Assembly: GCA_900239685.1 (NCBI GenBank) | Contig: OENT01000531.1 | Coordinates: forward strand, 38,402-102,401 | From: Rotaria macrura | Lineage: Eukaryota; Rotifera; Eurotatoria; Philodinida; Philodinidae | DNA length: 64,000 nt | Reading direction: 5' to 3' | In this document: piece after piece, positions 36,108-49,576 of the stretch | Position numbering within the stretch: the first letter of the stretch is position 1 | Layout of the letters: each line of letters opens with the position of its first letter | The notes under the pieces: generated by a model | What the model saw: the letters and a program-made list of their open reading frames with translations, nothing else | The model's database searches: none | What the model was told of the DNA's origin: nothing | Made by a program: the position numbers and the translations under genes

Positions 36108-37749
36108 AATAGTTGGCGAATTATATGGAAAAGGAGAAGAATTTTCTGTTCGACTATTTGAATGACGAAAACTATAACGTGTTCGAGGTGGAGAATAATA
36201 TAATTAATCAGTAATCTGATTTCTGTGTTAATTAAAATCTGAACGAGTGGAATTGTACACCCAATGCACCAAAAGGCATCATATAAACTTTAATACAATA
36301 TGTATTTAGTAACAGAAACAATACTTTTGGAAGGATGTGACCAAACAAAATATCACATTCGATCGTTGAAATAATAATTTTGCTTCAAGAACACCGCTTT
36401 CATCAATTGTTATGCTCCTTTTTTAAAGGTTTAGTTTATTTCAAAACATTGTTATAACATAAGGCGATGATTTTCATTAGAACATAACATAGAGAGAGAA
36501 AAATTATCTGATAGAAAAGGAAAAACAAGCAACGATACATAAGTAACGGTTGACCTCTGATAATAACTATTTAAGATGTCAGACCCTAATAGTATCCCAG
36601 TTTTGAAAGCACAAAAGAAAGAGACGCTCGCATATCTTACTCGTGACTGGAAGTTCACAAGTGCGTCTCCGTTTTTGTGTAGTTCGTGCTGGACTATCTA
36701 TTTTGTTGAAACTAATTGTTCTTCCATGTTTCCAATTTTTATCCTAATATGATAGAAAGCAACTTGTCATACTTGTTTTTTGGTGAATATCAAATCTCAA
36801 CGTTGATTGATACATTAGATGTCTTCTGTGGATTGCTTAATCGAGGGCTTCTTTGCTCATTGGGTTGTTTTTATTAATAACCGGTTTTGTAAATCTTGCT
36901 TGGAAATGATTGGTCAGGCACCAGAAGATTTCGTTGAGTATTTTAATCACGTGATCATCTTCTGTAATAGCTGAGAATTCAATATGAACGTTTTCCGTTA
37001 AGAGGTGTTTTTATGGTGTTGCTTTAATTCACGTTACATTTGTTTATCCCACATGCGATGGTTGAATTTATCTTATTCGGCCCATGAACGGCGGTACCGA
37101 TTTTGAAAAAAATGTTGGTGCTTAATTACCATTCTTAAGACACTAAGAAAATCCTGAAATATTTTAAATAATAAGGAGGAAAGTCTTAAACGATTGACAA
37201 ATACTCTATAACCATACGACAGTGGGTTCAACTAATTTGAAAAAGGATGAAAATACTTAATAACAATATAGATGAGAAAATTTGCTATGATCTTGTCAGC
37301 CATCAATGATGAATAAAATGAAATATTATTATAACTCTAACCACTACTATCACAGCTAGAATCAGGTTGACATACAGAACAACCATAATCATCATCCTTC
37401 ATGTCATACTCATCTAAAAGGATACTTTTTCTAAGTCATCATATCCAAATGATAGTTTGGGGATAACGAATTCTTTGAAAATAGCTTGACATGAAATGTG
37501 ACTCATAAACAAGGAAAAAATACAACTATATATGAACACCTTCTATGAGAAGAAAAATATAATTGGCTAAAAAGACACAGAAACGAAGTAAGCTTATATT
37601 CCTACACAAAATCATACAACAAACCAGCTATTTATAACAAATAGTCCACTTTTTCGATTTTTGGTTCTAATTACAACCTCAGTCTGTCTATTTCGAAAAT
37701 CTGTTGTGATTTGACACGACAAAAATGACATCCAATTTTAAACTATACA

Positions 37750-37822
37750 TTGCTGTCGTAGTTTAGCCTAGTGGCTGCTGCTGTGTATTCCTAATTAGAA
37801 GTTTGTGTGTTCGAATCTAATC
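37750..37822 (+). tRNA. tRNA-like sequence in repeat module copy B
   Basis: TTTAGCCTAGTGGC (A-box-like) and GTGTTCGAATCT (B-box-like) sit about 40 nt apart. No plausible anticodon stem. Homologous to 19374-19440. Confidence 0.3.
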
Positions 37823-37862
37823 TTAATTCTAGACTAAAATAAAAACAAAACAAAATGCATCG

Positions 37863-38636
37863 AATCTTACCGGCTCTATCACCAGTCCAATTATCATCTC
37901 GAACGACGACGGCAACAAGGACGTACAGGCTGTTTGTCAGTAGGTGTCTGGTTCAGGCCAATTTGTTACCAATCTAGCTGGTAGCAGTCAGGCTGATAAT
38001 AACCATGCTAACTCTAACCAGTTTGTGGCAAATAAGGTCGGTGCCAATGCAGCTGATGATGGTCAGACTGGCAACAGTCCAGTTTTTGTCCGTTGGGTTG
38101 TCTCCAATCCTAGATGCTACCAACCGATTTGGTACTAACCAAGGTGTTCTCAAGACGGTTACTACGAGTTACGCTGTGAAAGTTCCGGCTCGTAAGAACC
38201 GAAAAGTTACCAAATGAAAGGCTACAGGTCGACCAGTTGTCAGTCGAGTTGCTGCAACTGCCGACCTCGACGCTACTTTCGTTAGTAATAATCGAGCTAC
38301 TACGAGTCGTTCCTATAGGACTCGGCCTGCTGTCCACCGTGCGGCTAGCAATCAGGCGTCATTTGATAACTGCATGGTCATTCTCGACAACAACATCGGA
38401 ACTACCCAACCTACTACCACCAACAACAACACCATCACCAAAGGCCACGAAATCATAACATCAATGACCCGCTCAGCTGTTACCCACAATATCGAACAAC
38501 TATAGCGGGAAATCGTGGTAGATGCGGCAATCAATGACATCATCATCACCATTACCAAGGATAACAATGAAGATGATGAATATGACCCGATAACCCTCCT
38601 CACCACGAAAGAGTGGGAGGATATAGGAAGATGGTG
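37863..38636 (+). pseudogene. Asn/Ala/Thr-rich reading frame of the repeat module (unknown)
   Basis: Frames on the plus strand read as low-complexity protein: SQADNNHANSNQFVANKVGANAA in the first half. A basic block follows (VKVPARKNRKVTK, then RPVVSRVAATADLDATF), and an acidic end, NNEDDEYDPITLLTTKEWEDIG (to about 38636). It needs at least three stops (near 37940, 38214 and 38501) and one frame change near 38110-38140 to be overlooked. GC content is visibly higher than in the surroundings, which supports a coding origin. No domain recognised. Confidence 0.42.
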
Positions 38637-38640
38637 ATAT

Positions 38641-41600
38641 TGTAAATAATTGTAAATAGGACTAGAAATAAACGAAATGTGTGTTTGTGCTAGAAAGCTT
38701 CGACCAGTTGCATGTGTGTATGTGTATATGTATGTGTTTTTAAATAAATAAAAAACATTTTTTTGACACTTCCATACCTAATAAAAAGTATTTCATTTAT
38801 TTCGGAAGTATCCAGTACTATCAGACAAAGTTCGTCACTGTTAAGTCTGATATACAATTATTTAAATACGTTACCAAACACTGCAAAGCTAGGATATATT
38901 AATATCTCAAAAGCCTTCAAAGTCGAATGAAAAAAGATCAATATATATGTTAACCGTACAAATCAATCTGTTAGTCTCAACTCTTGCTTTTCAGCAATCG
39001 ATTAAGTCGTAAAGTCAAATTTAAATTGATGTGCTAAATAATATATGGCAACCGGCTTAGCACCGGAATTGCGAAATGCGAAGCGAAGCACAGCTCTCGA
39101 AATTCGAAAAAAATGAAATTTTCGACACAAACGAATGAGTGATTCTACGATCATTGAAGAGTAGAGTCTCTCGTCCAGTTCTAAAGATTCTACAGATTTA
39201 AGAGTTTTCTTGTCGGCTTTTTGAATTGAAAAATTTTATCTTCTATTTGTCAGCTGATCAAAATCACAAAAGGTTTACAAATTAACCGTGAAAACCTTCA
39301 TCGCTATGAAAACTCGGTTAAATTGTATCGACACATTTCAAAATAACGTATTTGATTGATCGCTTAATTATGTAGAAGATTCATTATCTATAATCACTTT
39401 TAATTGCAGTTATTTTGCATATGAATACAAAGACTGCTGCGTAGCTGTTGTTCATATTGTCGATTTTAATAATATTAAAATGAAAATAATCTAACACCTT
39501 TAACGCTAATACACCCACCTGAGATTCAGCTAGACCTCAGTGAGATTCAATTTGATTCCCTCTATTCCTAACTATAGCTCAAAATTTGTCTTGTGAAATA
39601 TGCGTTAGCGACACTCTGTAGAGTTTGCTGATAACATCAGGCAATGAGATTCAGTTGTTGCTAATGCGCAATGCTATCTGTAAGTACGCGTAGATTCTGA
39701 GTATGCGATGGAAGTTTCAAAACCTTCGAAGCATAGAATACAGCAATAAAGTTTAAAAAAAGCTGAATAAATATCATTCAGGCTAATTATGATTCTATTT
39801 GTTCTTCTTGTAGCTAAAGTCTTTTGTAGAACTACGGTAGCTCCATGATAAAATAATGACAGTTTAATATTTCTATTGTCTTTTATCAGCCTTGGATTGA
39901 ATGGATCCCAAGTTGACTATAAGCGATAGTCTTACTGGTGGGCGTATTAGGGTTAAGATTCGTCATTTTCGTGAGCTGCGTATATATAAGGAAACCGCAC
40001 ACATCATGACACAGAACTGTATATATGTGAAATTTAATCTAAATCGTGTTCAATCAATTTTTTTCTCAAGCTCCGACCTCGAAAACAACGTCTCACAAGT
40101 TGACGACTACCAATATGTTGGCTGACATAAAAATGAAACGAAATTTGGAAAAACACAATAATTCATAGAGAAAGGAAAATTAGTTGTCGAGTAAACAGCA
40201 ATCCTGTTTTCTAGTGAAGTTGTTTACGTTATACTGAACATAGACTTTTTATTCTATCATTCGAAAACGACAATGTTTCGCCCACACCAATTAGCTGAAG
40301 AAAGTCATACTACGTTTGAGAACTAACCATAATAAGTTTCATAACAACCAAGTTCAAATGAAAAAAGTTGATTTAACACTTAATTATCACGGATTCATTA
40401 TGTATAAACAGCTGTGCTCACACCTGTCTAAAGTATAAAGAAAAAGAGTGATGACTAACTTTTACTGCTGACGTCATTTTAACCATCTTGAAGCCTGAAA
40501 ACTGACATTTTCTTGCGACTTTGCAACTTTGGAACGATGTTTGGGAATTAACAGAAACTTCGATTAGAGATTTGAGAAAAAAGAGAGCATTTCAATCTCG
40601 ACACTATCAGTTCACGTATAAATGAGGAATTTCTGATTTTTGGTTCTCGAGATCATCGCGACACAAAATATGGACTTTGGATGCGTATGTCGAGAAAGAA
40701 AAACATTCTGCCGACGATCGCTATACAGTGCTTCAGGCCTTAAAAAGAAATTTAGAGTTAATTTTGCCGACGCTTTTCGTATCTTTGATAAGATAGTACT
40801 CTTCAGGGCTAGAGATGAATTTATCCAAAGTAGACAACAGAAGAGAATTAGGATCAAACATTATAGTGTGAACTAAAAGTGAAAAGAAATAGAAAAGAAT
40901 TATGATTGTGATTCATTTCAATTATTAAGTAGCTGAACAAATTATTTCTTTCAATCATTCAAAGATAGTGATAATGATGAAGTTTCACCGACTCTAAAAA
41001 ACGTGTCATAAGTTGTATGAATATTGACTTCAGATTAAAGTTTAATTATTGCGGAATCGGTTTCCGGTTGATATAGTTTTGAATTTTCTCGCATGTTCAG
41101 TTTTCTTGGTTAACATTGGACATTTTTGTATTCAATTGAGATCATTGATCATTATGATATCAAGCTTATTCGATTAAATTCTCATCCCTCGTGAAAATGC
41201 AAAGAAGAGAGTAATCGCTCACGGGCTCAGAAGGTCTTCTGCGCCACTGGGCTACACCTTCCGTAAGGCACATCGACTTTTTCAAACCAACGCAGCGATT
41301 GCTGAGAATTAAAGACAAAAATGATGGAATCTAAGCACTCCTTCACTGAAATATATTTTTGTTCGTATTTTATTAAATGTAACATCCCGAAAAATATAAA
41401 AGATTGCTCTTCGAACTCATGGGATTAAAATCTGAGAGAAAAGTCCTAACTAAAGCAGAAACATACCTGTAAGAAATGGATTTCAAAAAGCCATTGATTA
41501 CTGTTGAATATTGCAAAGAAGAACGATCAAGACCTAAAAAGACTGATCATTTCAAATATAGGCCTTGGAAAACAATTGAATAATAATTACCAATAGACTA

Positions 41601-42879
41601 ATTTTTTGGATAATATTTAAATTGAGATTACAATTACCACTTTGTCTTTTATTTTAGTTAATATCATACTAAAAGTAGGAATGGTGCGGTTATTAGAATA
41701 AGGAAGTGTTAGATTATTCGTCAACTTATCTTATCAAATCATTCATCTCCTTCTAATGATTGTATATAATTTGATTATCGCACAGGGTTGATCATGAATG
41801 AGTTGATTATTAAAATTTCAGAAGTAATAAGTAATGAACCATAGCACATTATCTTGTTTTGCAGGGAGACAATAAATTGGAAAAGAAACATAATACAGTA
41901 GTAGTTACGTGATTCATCGTTCGAATTCAAATGAAGCTTTAAGTCAGAAATGCCTTGTTTATGTATGAAACAGAGAGAGAGAACTTAGTACTGTATTACT
42001 CATCTTTATGACGTAAAGAAATGCTTGAATTAACAGGGGTGCCAACTATTCTATGGCATTCCAAATATTTTTTGCGTGAATGGATCGTATTTTTAATAGA
42101 TTACATTGCGATGATAGGTGCTGCAATGCGAGAACGCATTTGATATGATTACAGTTTTACTTAAAATTCCAAGCGTAACAAATTTATCGACAAATGTTCT
42201 GAAGACGTGCCCAATTTGAAATGCGCAATTTGAAATATCATGCCGTGGAGATTTGAAACATTTACATTCGGGAACAAATTTAACGGCATCGATCAATTAC
42301 TTACTATTTACATGGCAGTTTGATGATATTTCGTCCGTATGAATCATATGATCGATAGATTATAAGCATCGAATGCGGATCAAATAACAAAAATAAATCG
42401 TCAGAAGAAAAGCTAATGCTTGAATATTTTAAAGTTTATTTTCATCAATGCATCTAGTTAGCTAAAATAACACAGTAACGTCATTTATTAGCCGAAATAT
42501 CAAAAACTCAAACATGGTGTGGATGAATATTTCCCTATGTTCAGGGTCATGGTTCAAAAACACATTCAGTTCGTTTTCTGTTTTTTGTTCATTTTCTCTG
42601 TTCTCTTCCTCTATATCTATACGAACAAATTAATATATTCACTCGATCTATTAACCTCGATTTCTATTTCTTATGTTCAAAATATAGAAAAAATATAATT
42701 CGTACACAAGTATCTTCAAGCGCAGTGTATTATAGGAATAACACCCTGGGAGGATTCAAGTCATTAACCAAACGATTTAAAGTAAAAGGTGGTCACAAGC
42801 TGATAATGACACAGAACGAAGTGAATCATTATCTATTGGTTTCGTTACTGTGATTAATAGTTAACGTAAACCAATCGAT
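38641..42879. other. Gene-poor region
   Basis: Nothing convincing is coded. The longest frames (39901-40125, 40640-40876) have no motif. A tRNA-like half (GGTGTAGCCCAGTGGCGCAGAAG on the minus strand, about 41235-41257) lacks a T arm. Confidence 0.4.
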
Positions 42880-43380
42880 CGTGGAATTGCACAAAGATAG
42901 ATTGATATTTATCGATGAAACAACCATTTATACTATGGCACCATCTCGTCAAACATTAATTATTGTTGAAAAACCATAAGGTCATGTTAAACGTCATGAC
43001 TTTAAAATTAGGTGACCGTAAAAGTCGAAACTTTCTAGGTGTCACAAAATAAGAAGTTCATGAATACACCAGCGATTATTCGATTAGGTATAAATAACGT
43101 TTAATTCATGCGGGATAAAACTCGATATGAAGTGACAACAACAAATCTTCCATCAGTCCTTTCAGAGGCTTTTTATATTGATCACAAATGCGTTATTGTA
43201 CCCGACAGTAATGTACATAATGAACAGCCGTCTATCTAAATAATTTTCATTTTCGTATTCCAGATGAAACATATTGTCGAACCAAAAACCATCATCTTTT
43301 CTTCTGGAGATTTTTTTGTCATGTGATCTGTGCTCAGTACTTATGATCAATCGACCATATGATACGATGAAGTCTCGACT
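42880..43380 (+). pseudogene. Possible DDE transposase fragment
   Basis: Broken frames include KDRLIFIDETTIYTMAPSRQ (about 42893-42952) and, after a stop, HVKRHDF. A hydrophobic strand ending in D-E-T/S is typical of the middle of IS630/Tc1-type or other DDE transposases. The remainder is full of stops. Family uncertain. Confidence 0.25.
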
Positions 43381-45180
43381 CTCTCGTTATAAATTCCTTA
43401 TTTAAAAAAACAGCGAACTTTTGTAGTTTAAGGTTAGAAATACAAAGGATGGAAATATTATTGAGGTGCACTGCAATTATTCACTGTATTTGGTTTTTAA
43501 AGAGAATAAGATGACGATTTGTCTTCATTAATAATTAGGCAATTATGATCGGTTTAAGCAGATGAACATCTTGTACAAAAAATACAGAAATTGAAAGGGA
43601 GTGCTTATTGTCAGGTTTCAATTGCTCCGTTTTGTTTTATTAATGTAGAATTTTATCAATCGATAAAAAGCAATCTGACATATGTCAATTTGAATGGTTT
43701 ACAGTTTGGCAATGTATTCAATGAATGAATGATCCATTCATCATTAGATAATTCTTCGTGGATTTTGGTTAGATATCCATTCAAAAAAAAAGATTAATTT
43801 TTGTTGCTGCCGTCAACATTGATGATACTGATTTTTGTCCAGCATCATGTGAATTTGGTTCAATTCTTGTCGAGTAAGAATTATGTGCTTTGCTTTTGTT
43901 CCATGAATATATCATTAGAGAAAATAAATAATCATCAGAATCTGTTTCTTGTCATTATGTCAGTAGACCGAATCAATATGTGTTTTATTTAACATAACAA
44001 ACTATAATTATGCTCAAATTAAAGCTTTAAGAGTAGCTCTTTGTCTTCATCACTGAAGCACATGATTGTGAAACACTACGCAAATAGTGAACCATATTAA
44101 AAATGAGCCTCGTCTCCAACAAACAAAGCGATTATGCCCGACAGAAGAAGTACCATCTTGTTTAGAAGTGTTGGTATCTCGAAATGTAAGGATCTGTGAC
44201 ACTGTTCCTATTGAATTTAATATGTTGATTACGATGATTGAGCAATCGAAAATTGTCCTATGTGTGTTTTAGATTCACTTTTAAATCTAATCTAGAATTT
44301 CTTTAATCATTTTCATACATAGTTATCATGTATTCTTGTGTACAGTTGTCCAGTGATTCTAAAACTGTTTTAATTATATATTTTTATTGGAATAAGAAGT
44401 ATGTTTGTACTTAAATGAAGTCGTATCCAAATGATATTACATTATAGTATGTTGAATTCATCGTTATTGCAGCATAATTGAAGTATCTAATATTAGTGTG
44501 ATGAATTTTTACATGCGACGATTTGTATCATATTCATTACGAGAATCTGAAAGATAGCTAAAACTTAAATATACTTGTTGAAAGTCTGTTAAATAATTCA
44601 ACGGTGAGTATTCACTACATTAATAAGTCAATCGTACCATGTATGGCTTGTCGTTAAGTGACTCACATGAAGTTTATTTAACATAATAGCTTCATGACGC
44701 AGGTACCTATTGATATGTATGCTCGTATGATGTTTCTTTCTAGATGAAGTAATAATTGATGCTTCAAATGTGGTTTACAAATATAAATGTTTTATACTTA
44801 TTGCTAGTGGAGAAGTCGCAATGAGTTTATTTATCTCAATATTTTCCGACGTTTGTTTTGTGTGATTTTATAAAAATAAAAAGAATATTTGAAAGCGTGA
44901 TTTTTTCACACAATGGAACCTCAACAGATGTCTGATGGTACTCCAGTAGTGGATGAACGACTATTTCAACAGTCGATAAAGACATTCAATGAAATATAGC
45001 CCATAGATTGAGCTGCGTTAAAATAAATTTTAATCTATATTTTCTGTGTTTATTTTCTGACAAAAACGATCATGCAAAAAGAAGAAAAAAAGAAACGATC
45101 GAAGCACCTAAAAGAATGGTAAGCTGTCTATTTTTCAGCGACACAATGCTCGACGTTGATTAGTCGTCTATACGGATGAC
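43381..45180. other. Non-coding stretch
   Basis: Only short unsupported frames. A 28-codon frame at 44913 (MEPQQMSDGTPVVDERLFQ) starts well but stops early and has no continuation that I can follow. Confidence 0.35.
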
Positions 45181-45295
45181 GGACTCTGTATCGTCATCCC
45201 AATAGATGGCGGAAGTTGTGTTGTTGTTTCGGTTGATATCACTGCCATGTGTAACAACGGGTGTTTTTTTGGTTGCTGATTGAGAAGGCTAACAG

Positions 45296-45796
45296 TCAAT
45301 GCTGGATTTTTTCTCCAGATACGGCCATCGGTGAAATGAAACAGCCGGTGCTGTTTAAACGCAGCGCTCTGTTGTCGGTTCCAATGAACACCATCGACCC
45401 ATCAGATATAAGGATGGCCATGAATCCACGTGGCGAGGTTCGGACCAAATCTACTCGAAAAAAGCAGATCCATTTGAGCAAGTTGCCGACAGTTGAGAAG
45501 ACATTTTCAATAATCGTGTAGATGAAATGAGAGGGTACCGAAGAATGGCAGTGATAGCATATATCTGACTCCTTTATACGACGAGATAAACACAAATATT
45601 CAACTTCCAGGACACGTAGTTTCACATGACACATGGTATGGGATAAAAAGCAATACAATCTAGCCATTCGAGGCAATAGTATTAGAATTTCAACGATGGG
45701 TATAACCCAGAAATGTAATAAAGAAAACTCATAAAACGTGGGAAATCGTCGCGTCGCAAATGCCGAGTCCGTATCGATCACTGGATATTGAGTCAA
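45296..45796 (-). CDS. Unidentified reading frame in a GC-richer island
   Basis: A 166-codon minus-strand frame. The segment WICFFRVDLVRTSPRGFMAILISDGSMVFIGTDN (about 45370-45470) looks like a beta-propeller-style strand pattern, and the sequence around 45190-45520 is GC-richer than its surroundings, which suggests coding. A second frame on the same strand stays open across 45180-45350. I cannot name the protein, choose between the frames, or define exons. It could be a gene fragment. Confidence 0.25.
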   Translation of the reverse strand: MTQYPVIDTDSAFATRRFPTFYEFSLLHFWVIPIVEILILLPRMARLYCFLSHTMCHVKLRVLEVEYLCLSRRIKESDICYHCHSSVPSHFIYTIIENVFSTVGNLLKWICFFRVDLVRTSPRGFMAILISDGSMVFIGTDNRALRLNSTGCFISPMAVSGEKIQH

Positions 45797-46079
45797 GCAA
45801 CGAAAAGAATTTCATGGTACTCAGCAGAGAAAGAAAGCGAATATGAATTCAAATTTTATTTTCCGGGCGAAATCTATTAGTCAAACAAAACAAATCAAAA
45901 GAAGATATTTCCGAATTTGATTCCTTGTATCCATCCCTTTATTCCGTTTTACAAAAAGAGAACAAAAGTGTGATGCACTATGTGAATCAGCATCGTATAC
46001 TGGACATCACAGATACAAAGAAAATTAATAACTCGTACTCATAAAAAATACATGTCGAAATTATTGTTGCATGCCTAAA

Positions 46080-48272
46080 ACAGACAATCTGTTGTGAACA
46101 TAAGCAACCTTGAAACCACTTCCAAAAATCCTTTCAATGTGGCTTAGAATTTCAGTGAACTAAAGTAATGAAATTATATCACATTTAACACCAATAATAG
46201 ACGACTATAGGCATCAAAGTTTCTAGGAACTCTCTTCCTTGAAAGTTGTTCGGAATCCACGTTTAGACTAAACAAGAACTCGTTTGTCAAAAACAGAGAT
46301 AATTCCTTCCTATGGTACCGAATTCCGGAACTCACTTGAATACATGTGAATTTCCAAAAATCCGGTTCAGAAATTCAACATCTCTTTGATACTAATGCAA
46401 GTGAGGTAGGGCAATTATGATACTGGTGCAACAAATATTGCACATATTCTGATATACTCTGGTACACAGTAGGATAAATATGAATCTTGAGAATATCCGT
46501 TCAAGTATTCACTATGTCTTATACCTAACGCAGTGAAAACCGGCAAAGCATACAATTTCATGGAGATTCGGAAATATCCTTTCATACATAAAGCATCTCT
46601 CACTTCTTGAAATACGTGATCCGTGAGTTATATTACAACAGTGTAACAACTCTGAAGCAACATCTCTTCCATCATCCGTGGTGAACTCCGGTACTGCGTA
46701 AAATTTCTATCAAAATCAGAAATTTTACTTTAGGAATTAAGCATCTCACGTATCTTAACACTGTTGATACTGGAAGAATTTTCTAACAGTAAAACATCAG
46801 TCGAACAACCTCTCTTCTAGCTATGCACAACAAATAAGATACTCAATAAAACTACTAGGCGTTTCTGAAACATCACTAAACAAATTAAGTATTTCTGATA
46901 TCTAGACAATATTGATGTTGAAACTACATAGTACTGCAGAAACATCTCTTCCACATTTCACCCTGACTACCAGTGGTCAGTTGAGACTAGAAGAATTTAT
47001 GAATTAATCATTTAAAAATTCAATAGTTCTGTTGCCAACACACAGTTCATCGAAGAACCTACTTCGTGGGGTCCAATATCTCTACAAACATATTATCCCA
47101 TAGCTTTCCAGAGCAAATAAAGTACTCCTAAGAAATTCTATGAATTTCTTCAACTACCCTTGAAAAATTCAACATCTTGGCTGTGTTGACACTGTTAAGA
47201 TCGGAACGGCTTCAACTCCTGCAACGTCTCTCGAGCAACATCTCTAGTAACTGTCGACCACATCCCACGCATCCCAATGAATTGAATATCAACTCTGAAA
47301 TTACGGTTCAAAAACTCACCATCTCCTATCTTCACATGGTTCAGACTACAACAAATTCTACTAATGCAACATCTCAGGACAAACATCTCTTGAAACTAGC
47401 GAAAGCATCTCCGCCACTCTCATACATCTATATGGACTTCTAAAATTATAACTGAAAAGTTCAACATCTCTGGTATCCTAACAGTGTTACGAATGGAAAA
47501 CTTCACAATGCTACAAGATCTCTGGAAATCCATCTCTGGTAGCTGTGCACAACAACTCCAGCGCACCTGTGCATTTCGTAGAAAATCCACAACTAGTGTT
47601 CAAAAATCTAATATCTTCCCTATCTTCACATTGTTCACACTAAAACAATAGATACGGCAACACCATCTTGGGAACAACATCTCTTCAAGCTTTCAGCAAC
47701 ATTCCTCGTATTTCGATGCAATTTAGCAAATTTTTGGCCTATCCGTTAACAGATACAACATCTCTGTCATGTTGACAATATAGATAGCGGAACAGGTTCT
47801 TAAAGTTCCAACCTCTCTTGAACAACATGCTCCTGAGCCATCAGCAACATCAATGCTACTTGTATGCATATGTATGGATATCTGAAACATCCACTGATAC
47901 ATACAATATCTCGGCTATCCTGATAGTCTGCATACTGGATCTCCTTTAAACAGCTGGTACATGTTTAGGACCAAATCTGTGAAAGCTAGTAGCAACATAC
48001 ATGGTACTGCTCTCAAATAAAATGGATGTATACAGTATCAGCTGACACATGCAACATGTCTGCTATCTTGATACTCTGGAAACTGGAACTTTTGAACAGC
48101 TCTCTGGAAAGAATCAGCAACATTCATAGTACTTCTTCGAATTCTAGCGGACAATTGTAATATCCGCCAACACATTCAACATCTCTGGTTTCTTGAACCT
48201 CTCGATACTGGAACTCCTTAGAACAGCTGGAACATGTCTGGAAAGACATATCTACGATGTCTCAGCAACAGC
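46080..48272. repeat. Degenerate satellite with a period of about 147 bp
   Basis: The recurring landmark CAACATCTCTGGTATCTTGA (variants) appears at about 46737, 46880, 47022, 47170, 47319, 47463, 47610, 47757, 47905 and 48053, mostly 143-149 bp apart, then at 48177. Between landmarks, related phrases recur (GAACAACATCTCT, GCTGTGCACAACAA, ACTGGAACT). Units are diverged. Earlier, poorer copies reach back to about 46.1-46.4 kb. The array continues on the far side of the mariner at 49577. Confidence 0.75.
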
Positions 48273-48274
48273 TA

Positions 48275-49574
48275 ACGGGTGATCGAAAAGTTTTCGCACA
48301 AAATAAAATCTTATATTTCTCCTGTTCAATAAATGTTTATTTTGTAAGTTTTCCATATAAAACACACATGATATAAACCTACATTTTTATATATTCAAAC
48401 AAGAGAAAATGGTCCTTTATCTTCTATCTTTCTTAATTTTGTTCTTATGCTCGTCATCATATGTTGGACAAGTTTCATATCAATTTGTTTTATCTTCTGG
48501 TAAATTCTACTTTTTAATTGTATCTCGGTTGTTGCCTCCCAACCTCCCTCATATACTCTGTCAGCGAGAATTGACCAAAAGTCTTCTATTGGTCTAGCTT
48601 GTGGAACATTTGATGGATTAACTTGTTTTGGTACAAATTTAATGTTTTGTTGACGAAGCCATTGTGTTGTTTCATTTGCGTAGTGAGATGAGGCTAAATC
48701 GGGCCAAAATATATATTCATCACCAGCATGATGCTCTTCAAAAAACGAACGTTAACTTAAACATTTATTGATGTAAATGTCGGCGGTAATGGCTGGACCT
48801 TTTGTACTACCAATATAAGGTGTTGATATACCTTTGGCTGATAATGGCAACCAAACTAAAACCTTTTTTTGGATATTTCTCTTTTGTTTTATATTTCACA
48901 TTATCTGGAACATCTTCTTTATCAAAAGCATAAAAACTAACGTTTTGTGGCATATCATCATGAGAGAAAGTAAAATACTTTTCATCATCGACAATGATGA
49001 AGGTGTTGGGTGTTGTGATTTGACGTCTCATTTTTCGACACTTTTTCAGTACTTGTTCGATTTGATTTTTATTATAATTTAGAGCCTTCTGACGTTTGTA
49101 ATATTTTAGACCAATTTTCTTCAAATTATAATGAATGTCGATTGAGCAACACCAAATGTTTTTCCTAGTTTTCGTTGACTAACACCAATACGATTAGCAG
49201 AAGCATTTTGTAAACGTTTCAAATTTTTTCCTTTGAAAGATGTTGGACGACCACTTCTCGGCAGGTCTTCGGCTGGTAGACCAATTTCATAACGTTTTAT
49301 TATGTCATAAATTGTTCGTCTTTTAAAACCTTCTTGTACAAAATTTTTTACTATATCATTATTTTTCAACTTATTGTTCTGTCCAAGCATCGAATAGACA
49401 CGTTTACGAAGATCAGTTATTTTTACAAAAAATGAACAATAAAAAATCTGAAACTAATAGTGAAGATAGTAGATAGGTTAAGCTATGTAACCAGTAGAAA
49501 AAGTTTATTCCACTAGCTTTAGTAAATGTATAGGAACATTCAATATTTTGTGCGAAAACTTGTCGATCACCCCT
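48275..49574 (-). mobile_element. Tc1/mariner transposon, copy 2, inserted in the satellite
   Basis: The inverted repeats ACGGGTGATCGAAAAGTTTT and, on the right, AAGGGGTGATCGACAAGTTTT extend into CGCACAAAAT at both ends. TA flanks both sides (48273-48274, 49575-49576). It has the same length and organisation as copy 1 at 24.3 kb but clearly different sequence. Satellite units continue on both sides. Confidence 0.9.
48395..49390 (-). pseudogene. mariner transposase, copy 2
   Basis: Helix-turn-helix region KRRTIYDIIKRYEIG, hook SGRPTS, first Asp in IIVDDEKYFTF, second in FWPDLASSHYA and third acidic residue in ARPIEDFW, with the same 37-residue spacing as copy 1. Breaks: a frameshift near 49130-49145, another in the A7/T7 run near 48865-48871, and TAA at 48752-48754. 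More decayed than copy 1. Confidence 0.87.
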
Positions 49575-49576
49575 TA

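Larger units (their letters stand above)
27100..36200 (-). mobile_element. Decayed Ty3/gypsy-like LTR retrotransposon (with nested insertions)
   Basis: Read on the minus strand, the order is gag with a zinc knuckle, protease, reverse transcriptase, RNase H, integrase and a further 3' frame. That order defines the Ty3/gypsy group. It is cut by a 1607-bp DNA element (31147-32753) and a palindromic element (35376-35738), and each domain carries stops. LTRs and primer-binding site could not be delimited; TGGTGCATTGGG on the minus strand near 36270 is a weak primer-site candidate. The end coordinates are approximate. Confidence 0.85.
36590..38640 (+). repeat. Dispersed repeat module, copy B
   Basis: Inverted copy of 18900-20530 (see that entry), with the same internal order including a tRNA-like block at 37750-37822 and the Asn/Ala-rich frame at its 3' end. 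Copy B is longer at the 3' side. Confidence 0.6.

Noticed and set aside
26636..36700. LTR pair of the gypsy element
   Set aside because: The two flanks could not be aligned by eye beyond short A/G-rich similarity.
38110..38606. Minus-strand frames of 75 and 84 codons
   Set aside because: Antisense to the better plus-strand Asn/Ala/Thr-rich frame; Val/Met/Ser-rich composition is a by-product.
41235..41257. tRNA-like half on the minus strand
   Set aside because: A-box-like only; no T arm or B box within tRNA distance.
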